Under the pieces are notes generated by a model. That model was not told where the DNA came from, searched no databases, and saw only the letters and a list, made by a program, of their open reading frames with translations. DNA of 64,000 nucleotides from Anomaloglossus baeobatrachus (taxonomy: Eukaryota > Chordata > Amphibia > Anura > Aromobatidae): the NCBI RefSeq assembly GCF_048569485.1, contig NC_134353.1, positions 421,286,243 through 421,350,242 on the forward strand. Direction: 5' to 3'. Position numbers and translations under genes: made by a program. Every line of letters begins with the position of its first letter. The first letter of the stretch is position 1. Below, piece after piece: positions 10,406 through 23,152 of this stretch.

Positions 10406-13000
10406 GTAGGGTACACGGCGGTGCTAGCACACGGACTGAGCTATAACGGGGAGGCACGGACTGAGCTATAACGGGGTACACAGCTGTGCTATAACATGGG
10501 GTACACAGCTGTGCTATAACATGGGGTACACAGCTGTGCTATAACATGGGGTACACAGCTGTGCTATAACACGGAATGAGCTATAACAGGGGGTACACAG
10601 CTGTGCTATAACATGGGGTACACAGCTGTGCTATAACACGGAATGAGCTATAACAGGGGGTACACAGCTGTGCTATAACATGGGGTACACTGCTGTGCTA
10701 TAACATGGAGTACACAGCTGTGCTATAACATGGGGTACACAGCTGTGCTATAACATGGGGTACACAGCTGTGCTATAACACGGAATGAGCTATAACATGG
10801 GGTACACAGCTGTGCTGTAACATAGGGTACACAGCTGTGCTATAACATGGGGTACACAGCTGTGCTATAACACGGAATGAGCTATAACATGGGGTACACA
10901 GCTGTGCTGTAACATAGGGTACACAGCTGTGCTATAACATGGGGTACACAGCTGTGCTATAACATGGGGTACACAGCTGTGCTATAACAGGGGGTACACA
11001 GCTGTGCTATAACAGGGGGTACACAGCTGTGCTATAACATGGGGTACACAGCTGTGCTATAACATGGGGTACACAGCTGTGCTATAACATGGGGTACACA
11101 GCTGTGCTATAACATGGGGTACACAGCTGTGCTATAACATGGGGTACACAGCTGTGCTATAACATGGGGTACACAGCTGTGCTATAACATGGGGTACACA
11201 GCTGTGCTATAACACGGAATGAGCTATAACATGGGGTACACAGCTGTGCTGTAACATAGGGTACACAGCTGTGCTATAACATGGGGTACACAGCTGTGCT
11301 ATAACACGGAATGAGCTATAACATGGGGTACACAGCTGTGCTGTAACATAGGGTACACAGCTGTGCTATAACATGGGGTACACAGCTGTGCTATAACATG
11401 GGGTACACAGCTGTGCTATAACATGGGGTACACAGCTGTGCTATAACATGGGGTACACAGCTGTGCTATAACATGGGGTACACAGCTGTGCTATAACATG
11501 GGGTACACAGCTGTGCTATAACATGGGGTACACAGCTGTGCTATAACACGGAATGAGCTATAACATGGGGTACACAGCTGTGCTGTAACATAGGGTACAC
11601 AGCTGTGCTATAACATGGGGTACACAGCTGTGCTATAACATGGAATGAGCTATAACATGGGGTACACAGCTGTGCTGTAACATAGGGTACACAGCTGTGC
11701 TATAACCTGGGGTACACAGCTGTGCTATAACATGGGGTACACAGCTGTGCTATAACAGGGGGTACACAGCTGTGCTATAACAGGGGGTACACAGCTGTGC
11801 TATAACATGGGGTACACAGCTGTGCTATAACATGGGGTACACAGCTGTGCTATAACATGGGGTACACAGCTGTGCTATAACATGGGGTACACAGCTGTGC
11901 TATAACATGGGGTACACAGCTGTGCTATAACATGGGGTACACAGCTGTGCTATAACATGGGGTACACAGCTGTGCTATAACACGGAATGAGCTATAACAT
12001 GGGGTACACAGCTGTGCTGTAACATAGGGTACACAGCTGTGCTATAACATGGGGTACACAGCTGTGCTATAACACGGAATGAGCTATAACATGGGGTACA
12101 CAGCTGTGCTGTAACATAGGGTACACAGCTGTGCTATAACATGGGGTACACAGCTGTGCTATAACATGGGGTACACAGCTGTGCTATAACAGGGGGTACA
12201 CAGCTGTGCTATAACAGGGGGTACACAGCTGTGCTATAACATGGGGTACACAGCTGTGCTATAACATGGGGTACACAGCTGTGCTATAACAGGGGGTACA
12301 CAGCTGTGCTATAACATGGGGTACACAGCTGTGCTATAACATGGGGTACACAGCTGTGCTATAACACGGAATGAGCTGTAACAGGGGGTACACAGCTGTG
12401 CTGTAACATAGGGTACACAGCTGTGCTATAACATGGGGTACACAGCTGTGCTATAACATGGGGTACACAGCTGTGCTATAACAGGGGGTACACAGCTGTG
12501 CTATAACATGGGGTACACAGCTGTGCTATAACATGGGGTACACAGCTGTGCTATAACAGGGGGTACACAGCTGTGCTATAACATGGGGTACACAGCTGTG
12601 CTATAACATGGGGTACACAGCTGTGCTATAACATGGGGTACACAGCTGTGCTATAACATGGGCTACACAGCTGTGCTATAACATGGGGTACACAGCTGTG
12701 CTATAACATGGGGTACACAGCTGTGCTATAACATGGGGTACACAGCTGTGCTATAACATGGGGTACACAGCTGTGCTATAACACGGAATGAGCTATAACA
12801 GGGGGTACACAGCTGTGCTATAACATGGGCTACACAGCTGTGCTATAACATGGGGTACACAGCTGTGCTATAACAGGGGGTACACAGCTGTGCTATAACA
12901 TGGAGTACACAGCTGTGCTATAACACGGAATGAGCTATAACAGGGTACACGGCTGTGCTATAACATGGAATGAGCTATAACAGGGGGTACACGGCTGTGC
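10406..13000. repeat. 25-bp minisatellite array, homogeneous block (about 100 copies)
   Basis: Head-to-tail copies of a 25-bp monomer: GGGGTACACAGCTGTG followed by CTATAACAT. Each copy contains the 10-bp perfect palindrome CACAGCTGTG with the E-box core CAGCTG. Variants include CAGGGGG for CATGGGG, CTGTAACATAGGG for CTATAACATGGGG, and a 17-bp short monomer (CACGGAATGAGCTATAA) that recurs at about 10572, 10638, 10787, 10872, 11213, 11305, 11546, 11980, 12071, 12366, 12782 and 12926. Some of these form pairs about 91 bp apart, which points to higher-order blocks of roughly 330-435 bp. Confidence 0.97.
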
Positions 13001-15125
13001 TATAACAGGGGTATACAAACTGTGCTTTAACAGGGGGTACACGTACTTTGCTTTAACAGAAGGTACACTGCTGTGCTATAACAGGGGGTGCATGGACTGG
13101 CTATAACGGGGTACATGGATTGTGCTATAACAGGGGATACACAGATTGTGCTATAACAAGTGGTACACGGACTGTGCTATAACATATGGGGTACACGGAT
13201 TGTGCTATAACAGGGGGTACAAGGACTGTGCTATAACAGGGGGTACATGGACTGTACTATAACAGGGGGTACATGGACTGTGTTATAACATATGTGGTAC
13301 AAGGACTGTGCTATAACAGGGGGTACATGGAATGAGCTATAAAATGGGGTAAACGGACTGCTCTATAACATGGGGTACACGGCCGTGCTATAACAGGGGG
13401 TACACGGAATGAGCTATAACATGGGGTACACTGCTGTGCTATAGCAGGGGGTTCACAGAATGAGCTATAACAGGAGTACACAGACTGTACTATAACGGGG
13501 TATATGGACTATGCCTTAATGGGGTACACGGAATGAGCTATAACAGGGGGTACATGGACTGTGTTATAACATATGGAGTACATGGACTGTGATATAACAG
13601 GGGGTACACAGATTGTGCTATAACATATGGGGTACACGGATTGTGCTATAACATATGGGGTACACGGATTGTGCTATAACATATGGAGTACATGGACTGT
13701 GATATAACAGGGGGTACACAGATTGTGCTATAACATATGGGGTACACGGATTGTGCTATAACATATGGGGTACACGAATTGTGCTATAACATATGGGGTA
13801 CACGGATTGTGCTATAACATATGGGGTACACAGACTGTGCTATAACGGGGTACATGGACTGTGCTATCACATATAGGGAACATGGATTGTGCTATAACAT
13901 AAGAGCTTATTACAGGTGGTCCATGGACTGTGCGTATAATAGGGGGTACATGGGCTGTGCATACAACAGGGGGTACACGAACTGCATATAACGGGGTAGA
14001 AGGAGTATGCGTATAACGGGATACACGGACTTTGCTTTAACGTGGTACACGGACTCTGTTATAATGGGGTACATGGACTGTGCTACACGGACTGTGCTAT
14101 AGCATATGGGGTACACAGACTGTGCTATAACATTAGGTACACGGACTGTGCTATAACATATGGGGTACACAGACTGCTATAACAGGGGGAACACCGACAG
14201 TGCTATAACATATGGGGTACATGGACTGTGCTATAACATATGGGGTACACAGACTATGCTATAACATTAGGTACACAGACTATGCTATAACATTAGGTAC
14301 ACGGACTGTGCTATAACATATGGGGTACACAGACTGCTATAACAGGGGGAACACCGACAGTGCTATAACATATGGGGTACACAGACTGCTATAACAGGGG
14401 GAACACCAACAGTGCTATAACATATGGGGTACATGGACTGTGCTATAACATTAGGTACACGGACTGTGCTATACCATATGGGGTACACAGACTGTGCTAT
14501 AACATTAGGTACACGGACTGTGCTATAACATTAGGTACACGGACTGTGCTATAACATTAGGTACACGGACTGTGCTATAACATTAGGTACACGGACTGTG
14601 CTATACCATATGGGGTACACAGACTGTGCTATAACATTAGGTACACGGACTGTGCTATAACATTAGGTACACGGACTGTGCTATACCATATGGGGTACAC
14701 AGACTGTGCTATAACATATGGGGTACACGGACTGTGCTATAACATTAGGTACACAGACTGTGCTATAACATATGGGGTACACGGACTGTGCTATAACATT
14801 AGGTACACGGACTGTGCTATAACATATGGGGTACACGGACTGTGCTATAACATTAGGTACACGGACTGTGCTATAACATTTGGGGTACATAGACTGAGCT
14901 TTAACATATGGGGTACACAGACTGCTATAACAGGCAGAACACTGACAGTGCTATAACAGTTGGGGTACATGGACTGTGCTATAACATATGGGGTACACGG
15001 ATAGTATGATAACATATGGGGTACATGGACTATATTATTGATTGGGTACCTGGACTGGCTTATTATACATGGTTTCTATTATTACATATAAAATACATGG
15101 ACCGTATTATTACATATGTGGTAAA
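13001..15125. repeat. Diverged 28-bp minisatellite block, same family
   Basis: Monomers lengthen to about 28 bp (GGGGTACACGGACTGTG followed by CTATAACATAT) with more variation: TTAGGTACACGG, CAGGGGGTACATGG and ACACCGACAGTGC forms. The core TACAC.GACTGTGCTATAACA aligns with the 25-bp monomer, so both blocks share an ancestor. Homogeneous sub-blocks occur at 14450-14880. Confidence 0.93.
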
Positions 15126-16361
15126 TGAAAGGACACTAAGGAGCAAAGGTCTTATCTGGTATAAATGGAATAAAAAAAGAAGTTGGTACGCTCATCTTTT
15201 AAAGTTGTGTGCCATTAATACATGTCACAATGTGACTGCAGCATAGCGAGAGATAGGGTGCTCCTGTACTGTTGTCCCTCTTGGACTAGGGGATGTCCGA
15301 TCACATGGCGTGACAGATGCGCATGGATCAACGAATGTCTGATGCACTACGAAATACACAGGGAACACCGGGGACACAATAACAATGGTGGGGCCTGACG
15401 CTAGGGAGAGAGGAGTGGGGAAACCTCCTGCACTCACCTGAGGCTGTACCCTAAGCTCCCTAATGTCCCTAGATGGGTTCTTTCACCCAGTCGCCGATCA
15501 CATGCCTAGTCCCTCGCTTACCCTCAACTTACCCTGACTAGTGAGATGACAGATGAGAGCACTAGTCTCACCATTGCACTAATTATACACGAGGAAAGGT
15601 AGACAGACACCAGCCCTGCAGCCAGCACCGCTTCCACCAGGAGAACACCACCAGCAAGGCCTCCAGCAGCAGCAAGGCTCCAGGTGCTACCAAAGTGATG
15701 TTTCTCCTCTGTGGCTAGTCTCAGAATGAAAGTTCTATTAGTGGCATCATATGGTGGTGCATGGTACAAGAGGATGGGTGTGGCCACAAACCGACTGCAT
15801 ATCAGGAGAAAAAGCCAGGAGCTGCTAGCAGAGAAACTGACATTAACCCTCATTGCACCAAAAGAAAGGAAAACATTTCAAATCCAGAGTCTTACAAGGC
15901 ATAGTGAGATTCCGGCCCCAAACCCATCACAAGTCTCCTAATGACGGTAGACCATCGTGACAATTGGACCCTAGCCTATCCCTAACCTATGGATTACACT
16001 TGATGGTGGAGATGTTGAAGTCCTGTGTCTTACTGTTCTCCTGACCAGAACTAAACTGTCCCCCCCTTCAAGAAAAGAAGGGGCAGGAGTGTAATGACAA
16101 CGCAGATTAAGACAAACAGGGAAAAACCAAAACTCAAACACACTGAAAGCTCACAGGAACAAACAGTAAGAAATTAAAGAGAAAAGCAAGAGAAGCAAGG
16201 CAGGAACAAAATGACAACAAGGGTTAATGCCACAACAGCTCACAACAATAAAGTACTGTGATGGTGTGATGTGTTGGGTTTGGTATCATTTTATCTATGT
16301 TCATATTTTTACTGACTTTAGGAGTGTTACCTTGTTGCTCTGTAATATTCTCTGTAGAGTC
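15126..16361. other. Unassigned, dispersed-repeat-like interruption of the minisatellite
   Basis: 1.2 kb with no supported gene. It contains paired GTGACAATT/TGTCACAATG-like boundary sequences (about 15228 and 15958), an A-rich stretch beginning TGTAATGACAACGC (about 16091), and no recognisable transposase or RT. It could be LTR or other retroelement remains; I cannot place it. Confidence 0.35.
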
Positions 16362-17012
16362 TTAAAGGGAACCAATCACCGGGATTTTCGTATATAAGCT
16401 AAAGCCAGTGCTATACTGGCACTATCAGGCTGATTCTATACATACCTGTAGTGGTCAGATCAGATGTTTAGGTTTCGAAACACAAGCAAGTAAAGTTTAT
16501 AAAATGAGCAGTTTTTTGAATGATAGCAGCTGAGGATCAGATAATATCTAGGGGGGTATTTATAGTTATCCCTTCCCCCTGTTAGCATTAGCATAAGTAT
16601 TATACAGTCGACCTATCAGGACTTGTGTGAGGTCATACCCATGTGCCCAGAAGGGGCGGGGCCTCAGCCAACAAAGCTGATACCAGGAAGCAACATTTTT
16701 CTGTTGGCTGAGGCCCCGCCCCTTCTGGTCACATGGGTATGACCTCACCAAAGGTCCTGCTCGGTCAATTTTATAATACTTATGCTAATGCTAACAGGGG
16801 GTGGGGACAACTATGTATTCCCCCAGATATTATCTGATCCTTAGCTGCTGTCACTCAAGAAGCTGATGATTTTATAAACTTTACTTTCTTGGATTTCAAA
16901 ACCTATACATCCGAGCTGACCACTACAGGTATGTATAGAATCAGCCTGATAGTGCCAGTACAGCACTGGCTTTAGGTTATATACAAAAATCCTGATGATT
17001 GATGCACTTTAA
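16362..17012. mobile_element. Foldback element: two arms of about 310 bp with 30-bp loop
   Basis: Nearly the whole 651 bp is one imperfect palindrome. The left arm runs 16362-16672 and the right arm 16703-17012, with a loop at 16673-16702. The inner arms share GGGGCGGGGCCTCAGCCAAC and its inverse, the outer arms share GGCACTATCAGGCTGATTC and its inverse. TTAA is at both extremities (16362-16365 and 17009-17012), either as part of the repeat or as target duplication. No coding sequence. The start TTAAAGGGAACCAATCACC resembles fragments at 8915, 17575 and 37934. Confidence 0.9.
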
Positions 17013-17503
17013 TCACATTAGGTAAGTTACTAACTGTAGCCTGGATGTGTCTATGGTTCTTGATGAACTCCTTTGTTGGCATTACTTGACTGTCCATTCA
17101 TAACTCTGCAGCTCGCCAAATACAGAAAATCACCTCTTGTAGTGCCTCCGTCCCTAGGTCTTAGGAGGACAGGGGCCTGAAAACCATTCAACCTGTGTGC
17201 TTACCCCTGGATATAAGGATTTGGCCTGAGGAGGACTAGGGAGGCAGTAAGAATCATCCTCTGTGGGACTCTGATGCTACAGCTAGCACCCCAGAGAGAC
17301 TTGGGGAAGATAGCTGGAGGATTTTGACTCATCCCCCAGGTCATTTATCCTGTTTCTGAACTATATTCATGTTCCTGGACTATTTTACCCTCTGTGTGGT
17401 GGATTGTTTTATGGATCTGTCGGTTTGCATGTAATAAAGGTTCTTGTGATTGTGATTGTCTCGCTCTGATGATTATATAATATCAGAGAAGAACCCTGTG
17501 ACA
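17013..17503 (+). repeat. Possible LTR
   Basis: The stretch has an AATAAAGGTTCTTGTGATTG polyadenylation-like motif (about 17432) and ends CCCTGTGACA, both LTR-like. I could not find a clean 5' TG boundary or target duplication, so the left limit is arbitrary. Confidence 0.3.
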
Positions 17504-17574
17504 GGTACTACAACCACTAGTAAGTCTGCATCACAACACTTCACCACACCAGTATAGAGAAGCTATATCTGGCA

Positions 17575-17716
17575 TTAAAGGGAACCAGTCAGGTGCAATA
17601 TGCACCCAGTACCACGAGCAGTTCTGAGTGCATATTGCTAATCCCTGCCTACTGTGACAGCCTATAGTATTATAGATAAATGGATCTTTGACAAAAGTAT
17701 TTCTAAAGATCCCATA
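17575..17716. repeat. One-ended fragment of the TTAAAGGGAACC repeat
   Basis: Begins TTAAAGGGAACCAGTCAGG and runs into the resuming minisatellite. Only one end of the foldback-type element is present. Confidence 0.45.
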
Positions 17717-19078
17717 TGATATGGGGTACATGGATCGTATTATAATACTGAGGTATATGGTCTATTATTACATATGAGATTATATTATTACATTTGGGGT
17801 ACATTGTATTTATTATAATATATGGGTTACATGGACTCTATTATCACATATGACTGTAATATACTGGGTTACATGGGCTATATTATTATCGTGGGATACA
17901 TTGGCTGTATTAATACATATGGTGTTCATGGATGGACTGTGCCATTATATATGGGGCACAAGGACTGTATTTTTACATAGGGTCACTTAGACTGTATTAT
18001 TATGCTGAGGTACATGGACTGTATTATTACATATGAGGTACATGGACTGTATTATTACATAATGGGTACATGGACTGTATTATTACATATGGGGTACATG
18101 GACATATTATTACATATGGGGTAAATGGACTACATTATTACATATGGGGTACATGGACTGTATTATTACATATGGGGTACATAGACTGGATTATTACATA
18201 TGGGGTACATGGACTGGATTATTACATATGGGTACATGGATGGTATTATTACATATGGGGTACATGGACTGTATTATTATATATGGGGCACATGGACTGT
18301 ATCATTACATATGGGGTACATGGACTGTATTATTACATATGGGGTACATGGACTGTATTATTACATATGGGGTACATGGACTGTATTATTACATATGGGG
18401 TACATAGACTGGATTATTACATATGGGGTACATGGACTGTATTATTACATATGGGGTACATGGACTGTATTATTACATATGGGGTACATGGACTGTATTA
18501 TTATATATGGGGCACATGGACTGTATCATTACATATGGGGTACATGGACTGTATTATTACATATGGGGTACATGGACTGTATTATTACATATGGGGTACA
18601 TGGACTGTATTATTATATATGGGGCACATGGACTGTATTATTATATATGGGGCACATGGACTGTATCATTACATATGGGGTACATGGACTGTATTATTAC
18701 ATATGGGGTACATGGACTGTATTATTATATATGGGGCACATGGACTGGATTATTACATATGGGTACATGGATGGTATTATTACATATGGGGTACATGGAC
18801 TGTATTATTACATATGGGGCACATGGACTGTATTATTATATATGGGGTACATGGACTGTATTATTATATATGGGGCACATGGACTGTATCATTACATATG
18901 GGGTACATGGACTGTATTATTACATATGGGGTACATGGACTGGATTATTACATATGGGGTACATGGACTGTATTATTATATATGGGGCACATGGACTGTA
19001 TTATTATATATGGGGCACATGGACTGTATCATTACATATGGGGTACATGGACTGGATTATTACATATGGGGTACATGG
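17717..19078. repeat. 28-bp minisatellite, homogeneous block
   Basis: About 48 copies of a 28-bp monomer: TACATGGACTGTATTATT followed by ACATATGGGG. Variants include TATATATGGGGCACATGG and GGATTATT. The copies between 18060 and 19078 are almost identical. As 28 is not a multiple of 3 and the monomer has no forward stop in any phase, all three plus frames stay open, giving 28-residue periodic W/Y/H-rich translations (for example 18070-19185) with no coding evidence. Confidence 0.97.
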
Positions 19079-21135
19079 GTACTGATTTTTCAAATTTTTA
19101 CCAGGTTTCATTTGTCACTTACTGTCCGTCGGGGTTAGGAACGTCAAGGCTGATGTTTGTCCCAGAGTTTCCATGGGTGAGGTAGTTTGGATGACTCGGT
19201 TCCTATTTTACAAGAGGGGTTGGTCATTTCCACTGTGTGCTAAGATCTTAAGGGTGAGGTGTTGAAGGCTCTAAGGGAAGCCCCTGCTACCTGTCCTACA
19301 GGAAAATAGTTTATGCCTTTGAATTTACGTATTAACAGTTTAGGTGAATATCATAACTCTGATTTTGCAGGTGACCAGCTAGTAAAGCAACTTAGGACCT
19401 CCTTTCTCATCATTTTTGGTGGCCAAAGTTGCTTCAGGATGTGGTTGATTTTGTGTCTACCTGCAATATTTTTGCACGTTCTAAGACTCCACATACTTAC
19501 TCATCCAGGTGTCTCCTACCATTGGTTGTCTCCGATACACTATAGACGCATTTGTCTATGAGTTTCATTACCGGCTTTCCTCCATCCGCTGGAAAAATGG
19601 TGATTTTAGTGTTGGTGGACAGGTTTAGCAAGATGGCACACTTCATTACCTTCTCTCCTCTTCCTAATGCCAAAAGTATGGCTCAAGTATTTATCAATTT
19701 GACTGTGAAGCTTCATGGGGTCCCCTCTGGTGTGGTTTCAGATCGGGGGGCTTAGATTGTATCTTAATTTTGGAGAGGTTTTTGCTCTCATATGGGTGTA
19801 CATTATTCTTTTTCCTCGTCCTTTCATCCTCAATCGAACAAAAAGACTAAACGATAATCAAAATTTAGAGACGTACCTTAGGTGTTTCGTTTCAGAAAAC
19901 CAGGAAGATTGGTTATCTTACTTACCTTCGGCAGAATTTGCATTAAACTGTCGTCACAAATCCACTGGAAAGTCACCATTTTTTGGTGCATATGGTTTTC
20001 ACCCTTAGTTCTGTGCTTTCAGTAGGGAAAGGTCTTCAGAGGATCCTGGGAATGAAAGTTTTTCTTTATCACTCTCTTCTGTATGTCAAGGATTACAGAA
20101 TAATTTAAAGCTTGTGGGTGACATATATTCACATGGCTGATAAATGTTCACCAGGTCCGGACCTGTATGTGAATGACTATATGTGGCTATCTACCAGAAA
20201 TATTATGTTAAAAAGTTCCTTACTGGAAATTGGGTCCAAAGTTCATTAGTCCTTATAAAGTTATCGCCGTCATTAACCCTTTAGCATTGAGTTACCACAA
20301 ACACTTAAAATCCAAAATGCATTTCATCATTGCATAAAAAATGTTGCGTCATCTGAACTGTCACTGATGCGACCTCCTCCAGTCATTGTTGATGGTATTT
20401 TGAAGTTTAAATTGGCAATAATTGTTGATTCTTGTTTTGTTTGCCGCTCTCTTCAGTACCTGGTGCATTGGAATGGTTGTGGTCCTGAGGTGAGAATGTG
20501 GTTATCAGCATCAGAAATAAATGCCAGGAAATTGATACATTCATTCCATGAATCTCATGCGAATAAACCTATTCCTGAGGGTCTGGAAACTCCTTGTGGA
20601 AGGTGGGGTATTATCATGGAAGGACCCATCTAGGGAAGATAGTGAGTGCAGGATTCAGTCTCAGGTGAGTGTTTAGGGGTCACCCATACCCCCTCTGCCT
20701 ATCATCAAGGCCCCCGTTTGAACATTTTTCCCTTCCTTTGGCTATGTGCGCACGTTGCGTATATACATGCAGTTACGCTGCGCTTTGTAGCGCAGCGTAA
20801 CTGCATGCGTCCTGCGTCCCCTGCACAGTCTATGGAGATTGTGCAGGGGACGTGCGCACGTGGCGTTTTAGAGCGCAGCGCTTCGGCTACTGCCGAAGCG
20901 CTGCATAAAAAGAAGTGACATGTCACTTCTTCCGTGCGCTTTGCCGGCAGCTCCTGCTCTGTCTATGGGAGGAGCTGCAGGCAGAGCGCATGGAATTGGC
21001 TTCACTACGGACATTTCTGCAGCGATTTAAAGCGCACATGTGCTCTTCAGATCGCTGCAGAAAGTTCTGCAGTGAACTGTACGCAACGTGCGCACATAGC
21101 CTTTGTGCCGCACGCCTGCTGTTATTCTACCCTGT
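19079..21135 (+). mobile_element. Ty3/gypsy retrotransposon fossil, 3' part only
   Basis: Plus-strand remnant starting abruptly at the edge of the minisatellite. Parts: integrase (about 19310-20010; VDRFSKMAHF, SDRG, LETYLRCFVSE, SAEFALN motifs), spacer, chromodomain-like segment (about 20450-20600; YLVHWNGCG), then non-coding sequence that may be LTR (about 20645-20739 and 21102-21135). gag, protease and RT are missing. Broken in many places and clearly older than the MITE at 20740-21101 nested near its end. Related to, but distinct from, the gypsy copy at the left of the window. Confidence 0.85.
20740..21101. mobile_element. Harbinger-type MITE with long inverted repeats
   Basis: 362 bp. 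The ends GGCTATGTGCGCACGTTGCG and CGCAACGTGCGCACATAGCC are perfect inverted repeats over 20 bp or more. Flanked by TTT on both sides (20737-20739 and 21102-21104), a 3-bp duplication. The interior contains further paired segments (CTGCGCTTTGTAGCGCAG; GAAGCGC..GCGCTTC). Close relatives of this end occur at 27087 and 45135. Confidence 0.85.
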
Positions 21136-22405
21136 CGTGACAGGGAGAAGTTGATTCAATCTTTGCATTGTTTGTATATGTGTACCACACTAAACATGGA
21201 AAACAGAAAGAGAAGAGAACTAAACTGTCTGAGGACTTGAGAACCCAAATTGTTGCAAAAAAAATAAATAAAAAAAATCAACAATGTCAAGGTTACAAGT
21301 CCATCTCCAGAGATCTTGATGTTACTTTGTCCACTGTGCACAACATAATAAAGAAGTTTACAACCCATGGTACTGTAGCTAATCTCCATGAACATTGACA
21401 GCAGAGAAAAATTGATGAAAGGTTGCAACACAGGATAGTCTGGGTGGTGGATAAGCAACCTTAATCAAGTTCTTAAGAAATTCAAGCTGTCCTGCAGCCT
21501 CAGGGTGCATAAGTGTACTAGTCTGGTACAGATTTTATCCACGTGCCAGATTTTTATACATGCCCTGCAGTTACACATGGCAGACAGTGCAAGAAACAGC
21601 CATTTGGATTCCTTTTCGTCCATTGAGGCAGTACAGAAGACTGTATTTTATTCTTTTGGTGTGTATCACCCACGAATCTGCAGCAACCGCTACATAAGCA
21701 TTAGTAGTTGTGTGGCACACAGCTATCCCAGATGAGGAGATAATACCCCAATTTTAACCAGCTAAGGCCCTATTGTGCTTGTTTTTCTGCCTTAGTTTTT
21801 CTTAACTGTGTGCAAGGCATCTTGATAACTGAAGACTACCCAAATGATTTTGGGTCTCATTTTAGTGCCAAGTGTTAGGAAGCTGGGTTTGTGTCCTAGG
21901 ACATGGCTCTTTCACCAGGACAATGACCTCAAACATACTTCAAGAAGCACCAGAAATGGTTGGAAACAAAACACTAGAGAGTTCTGAAGTGGCCATCAAT
22001 GAGTCCAGATCTAAATCCCATAGAGCACCTGTGGAGAGGTCTATAAATTGCTGTTGGGAGAAGACGCCTTCAAATATGAGAGACCTGGAACAGTTTACAA
22101 AAGAATTGTCCAAAATTCCACTCGAGAAGTGTAAGAAGCTTGGTGATGGCTATAGGAAGGAATTGATTGTAGTTATTTATTCCAAAGAGTGTGCAACCAA
22201 ATATTAAGTTGAGGGGACCAACAATTGTCCAGCCTATTTTAGGGATTTTGTGTGAATTATGTCTAATTTGCCTTTTTTCCCTCAGTTTTTTGTTGTTTCA
22301 TTACACAAAAAGGAAATAAGCATGTGTATAACAAAACGTGTAATTGCCATTATTTTCTGGGAGAAATACCTTATTTTCTGGAACAATTTCGGGGGTGCCA
22401 AAACA
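21136..22405 (+). pseudogene. Degraded Tc1-like transposon with transposase remnant
   Basis: The plus strand encodes recognisable Tc1 transposase pieces in shifted frames: N-terminal HTH (about 21195-21395; TKLSEDLRTQIV, SISRDLDVTLSTVHNIIKKF), a central part (about 21420-21900), and the C-terminal DDE region (about 21900-22200; LSPGQ, SPDLNPIEHLWRGL, then a VQPNIK-type end). Multiple stops and frame shifts make it dead. The right end (TTCGGGGGTGCC near 22398) reads like a terminus, immediately before minisatellite monomers resume; the left terminus is not clear. Confidence 0.82.
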
Positions 22406-23152
22406 TGAACTGTACTATTTCACATAAGGCACATGGACTGTGTTATTGTATATGGAGTAGATGGACTAAGTTATGCATAGGGAACATAGACTGAGTTATT
22501 ACATATGAGGCATATGGCCTGTATATCACATATAGGGAACATGAACTTGATTATTATACTGGGCTACATGAGCTGTATTATTATACTGGGTTATTATTAC
22601 ATATGGTGTAGGAGAGCTGTAATATTAGATATGGTGACTGTACAATTATATATGAGGTACATGGACTATTATTATACTGAGGTATATGGGCTGTATTCTT
22701 ATATGTGGCGTACATGGACTGTATTATGACATATGGAGTACATAAACTGTATTATTACATATGGGGTACATAGGCAGGATTATTATATATGGGGTACATG
22801 GACTGTATTATTACATACGGGTTACATGGACTGTATTATTACATAATGGGTACATGGACTGTTATATTACATAAGGGGTACATGGACTGTATTATTACAT
22901 ACGGCTTACATGGACTGTATTATTACATAATGGGTACATGGACTGTTATATTACATAAGGGGTACATGGACTGGATTATTACATATGGGGTAAATGGACT
23001 GTGTTATTACATAATGGGTACATGGACTGTATTATTACATAATGGGTACATGGACTGTTATATTACATAAGGGGTACATGGACTGGATTATTACATAAGA
23101 GGTAAATGGACTGGATTATTACATAAGGGGTACATGGACTGGATTATTACGT
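22406..23152. repeat. 28-bp minisatellite, resumed block
   Basis: Same TACATGGACTGTATTATT monomers as at 17717-19078 but more diverged, with ACATAATGGG and ACATAAGGGG variants and a roughly 84-bp higher-order pattern between 22790 and 23090. It is the continuation of the array on the far side of the gypsy and Tc1 insertions. Confidence 0.93.

Noticed and set aside
10406-19078. Regular short repeats suggesting a CRISPR array
   Set aside because: Repeats are head-to-tail without unique spacers, and the context is eukaryotic.
18070-19185. 371-residue open frame and two overlapping ones in other phases
   Set aside because: They are translations of the 28-bp tandem repeat; all three frames are equally open, with no gene-like composition.
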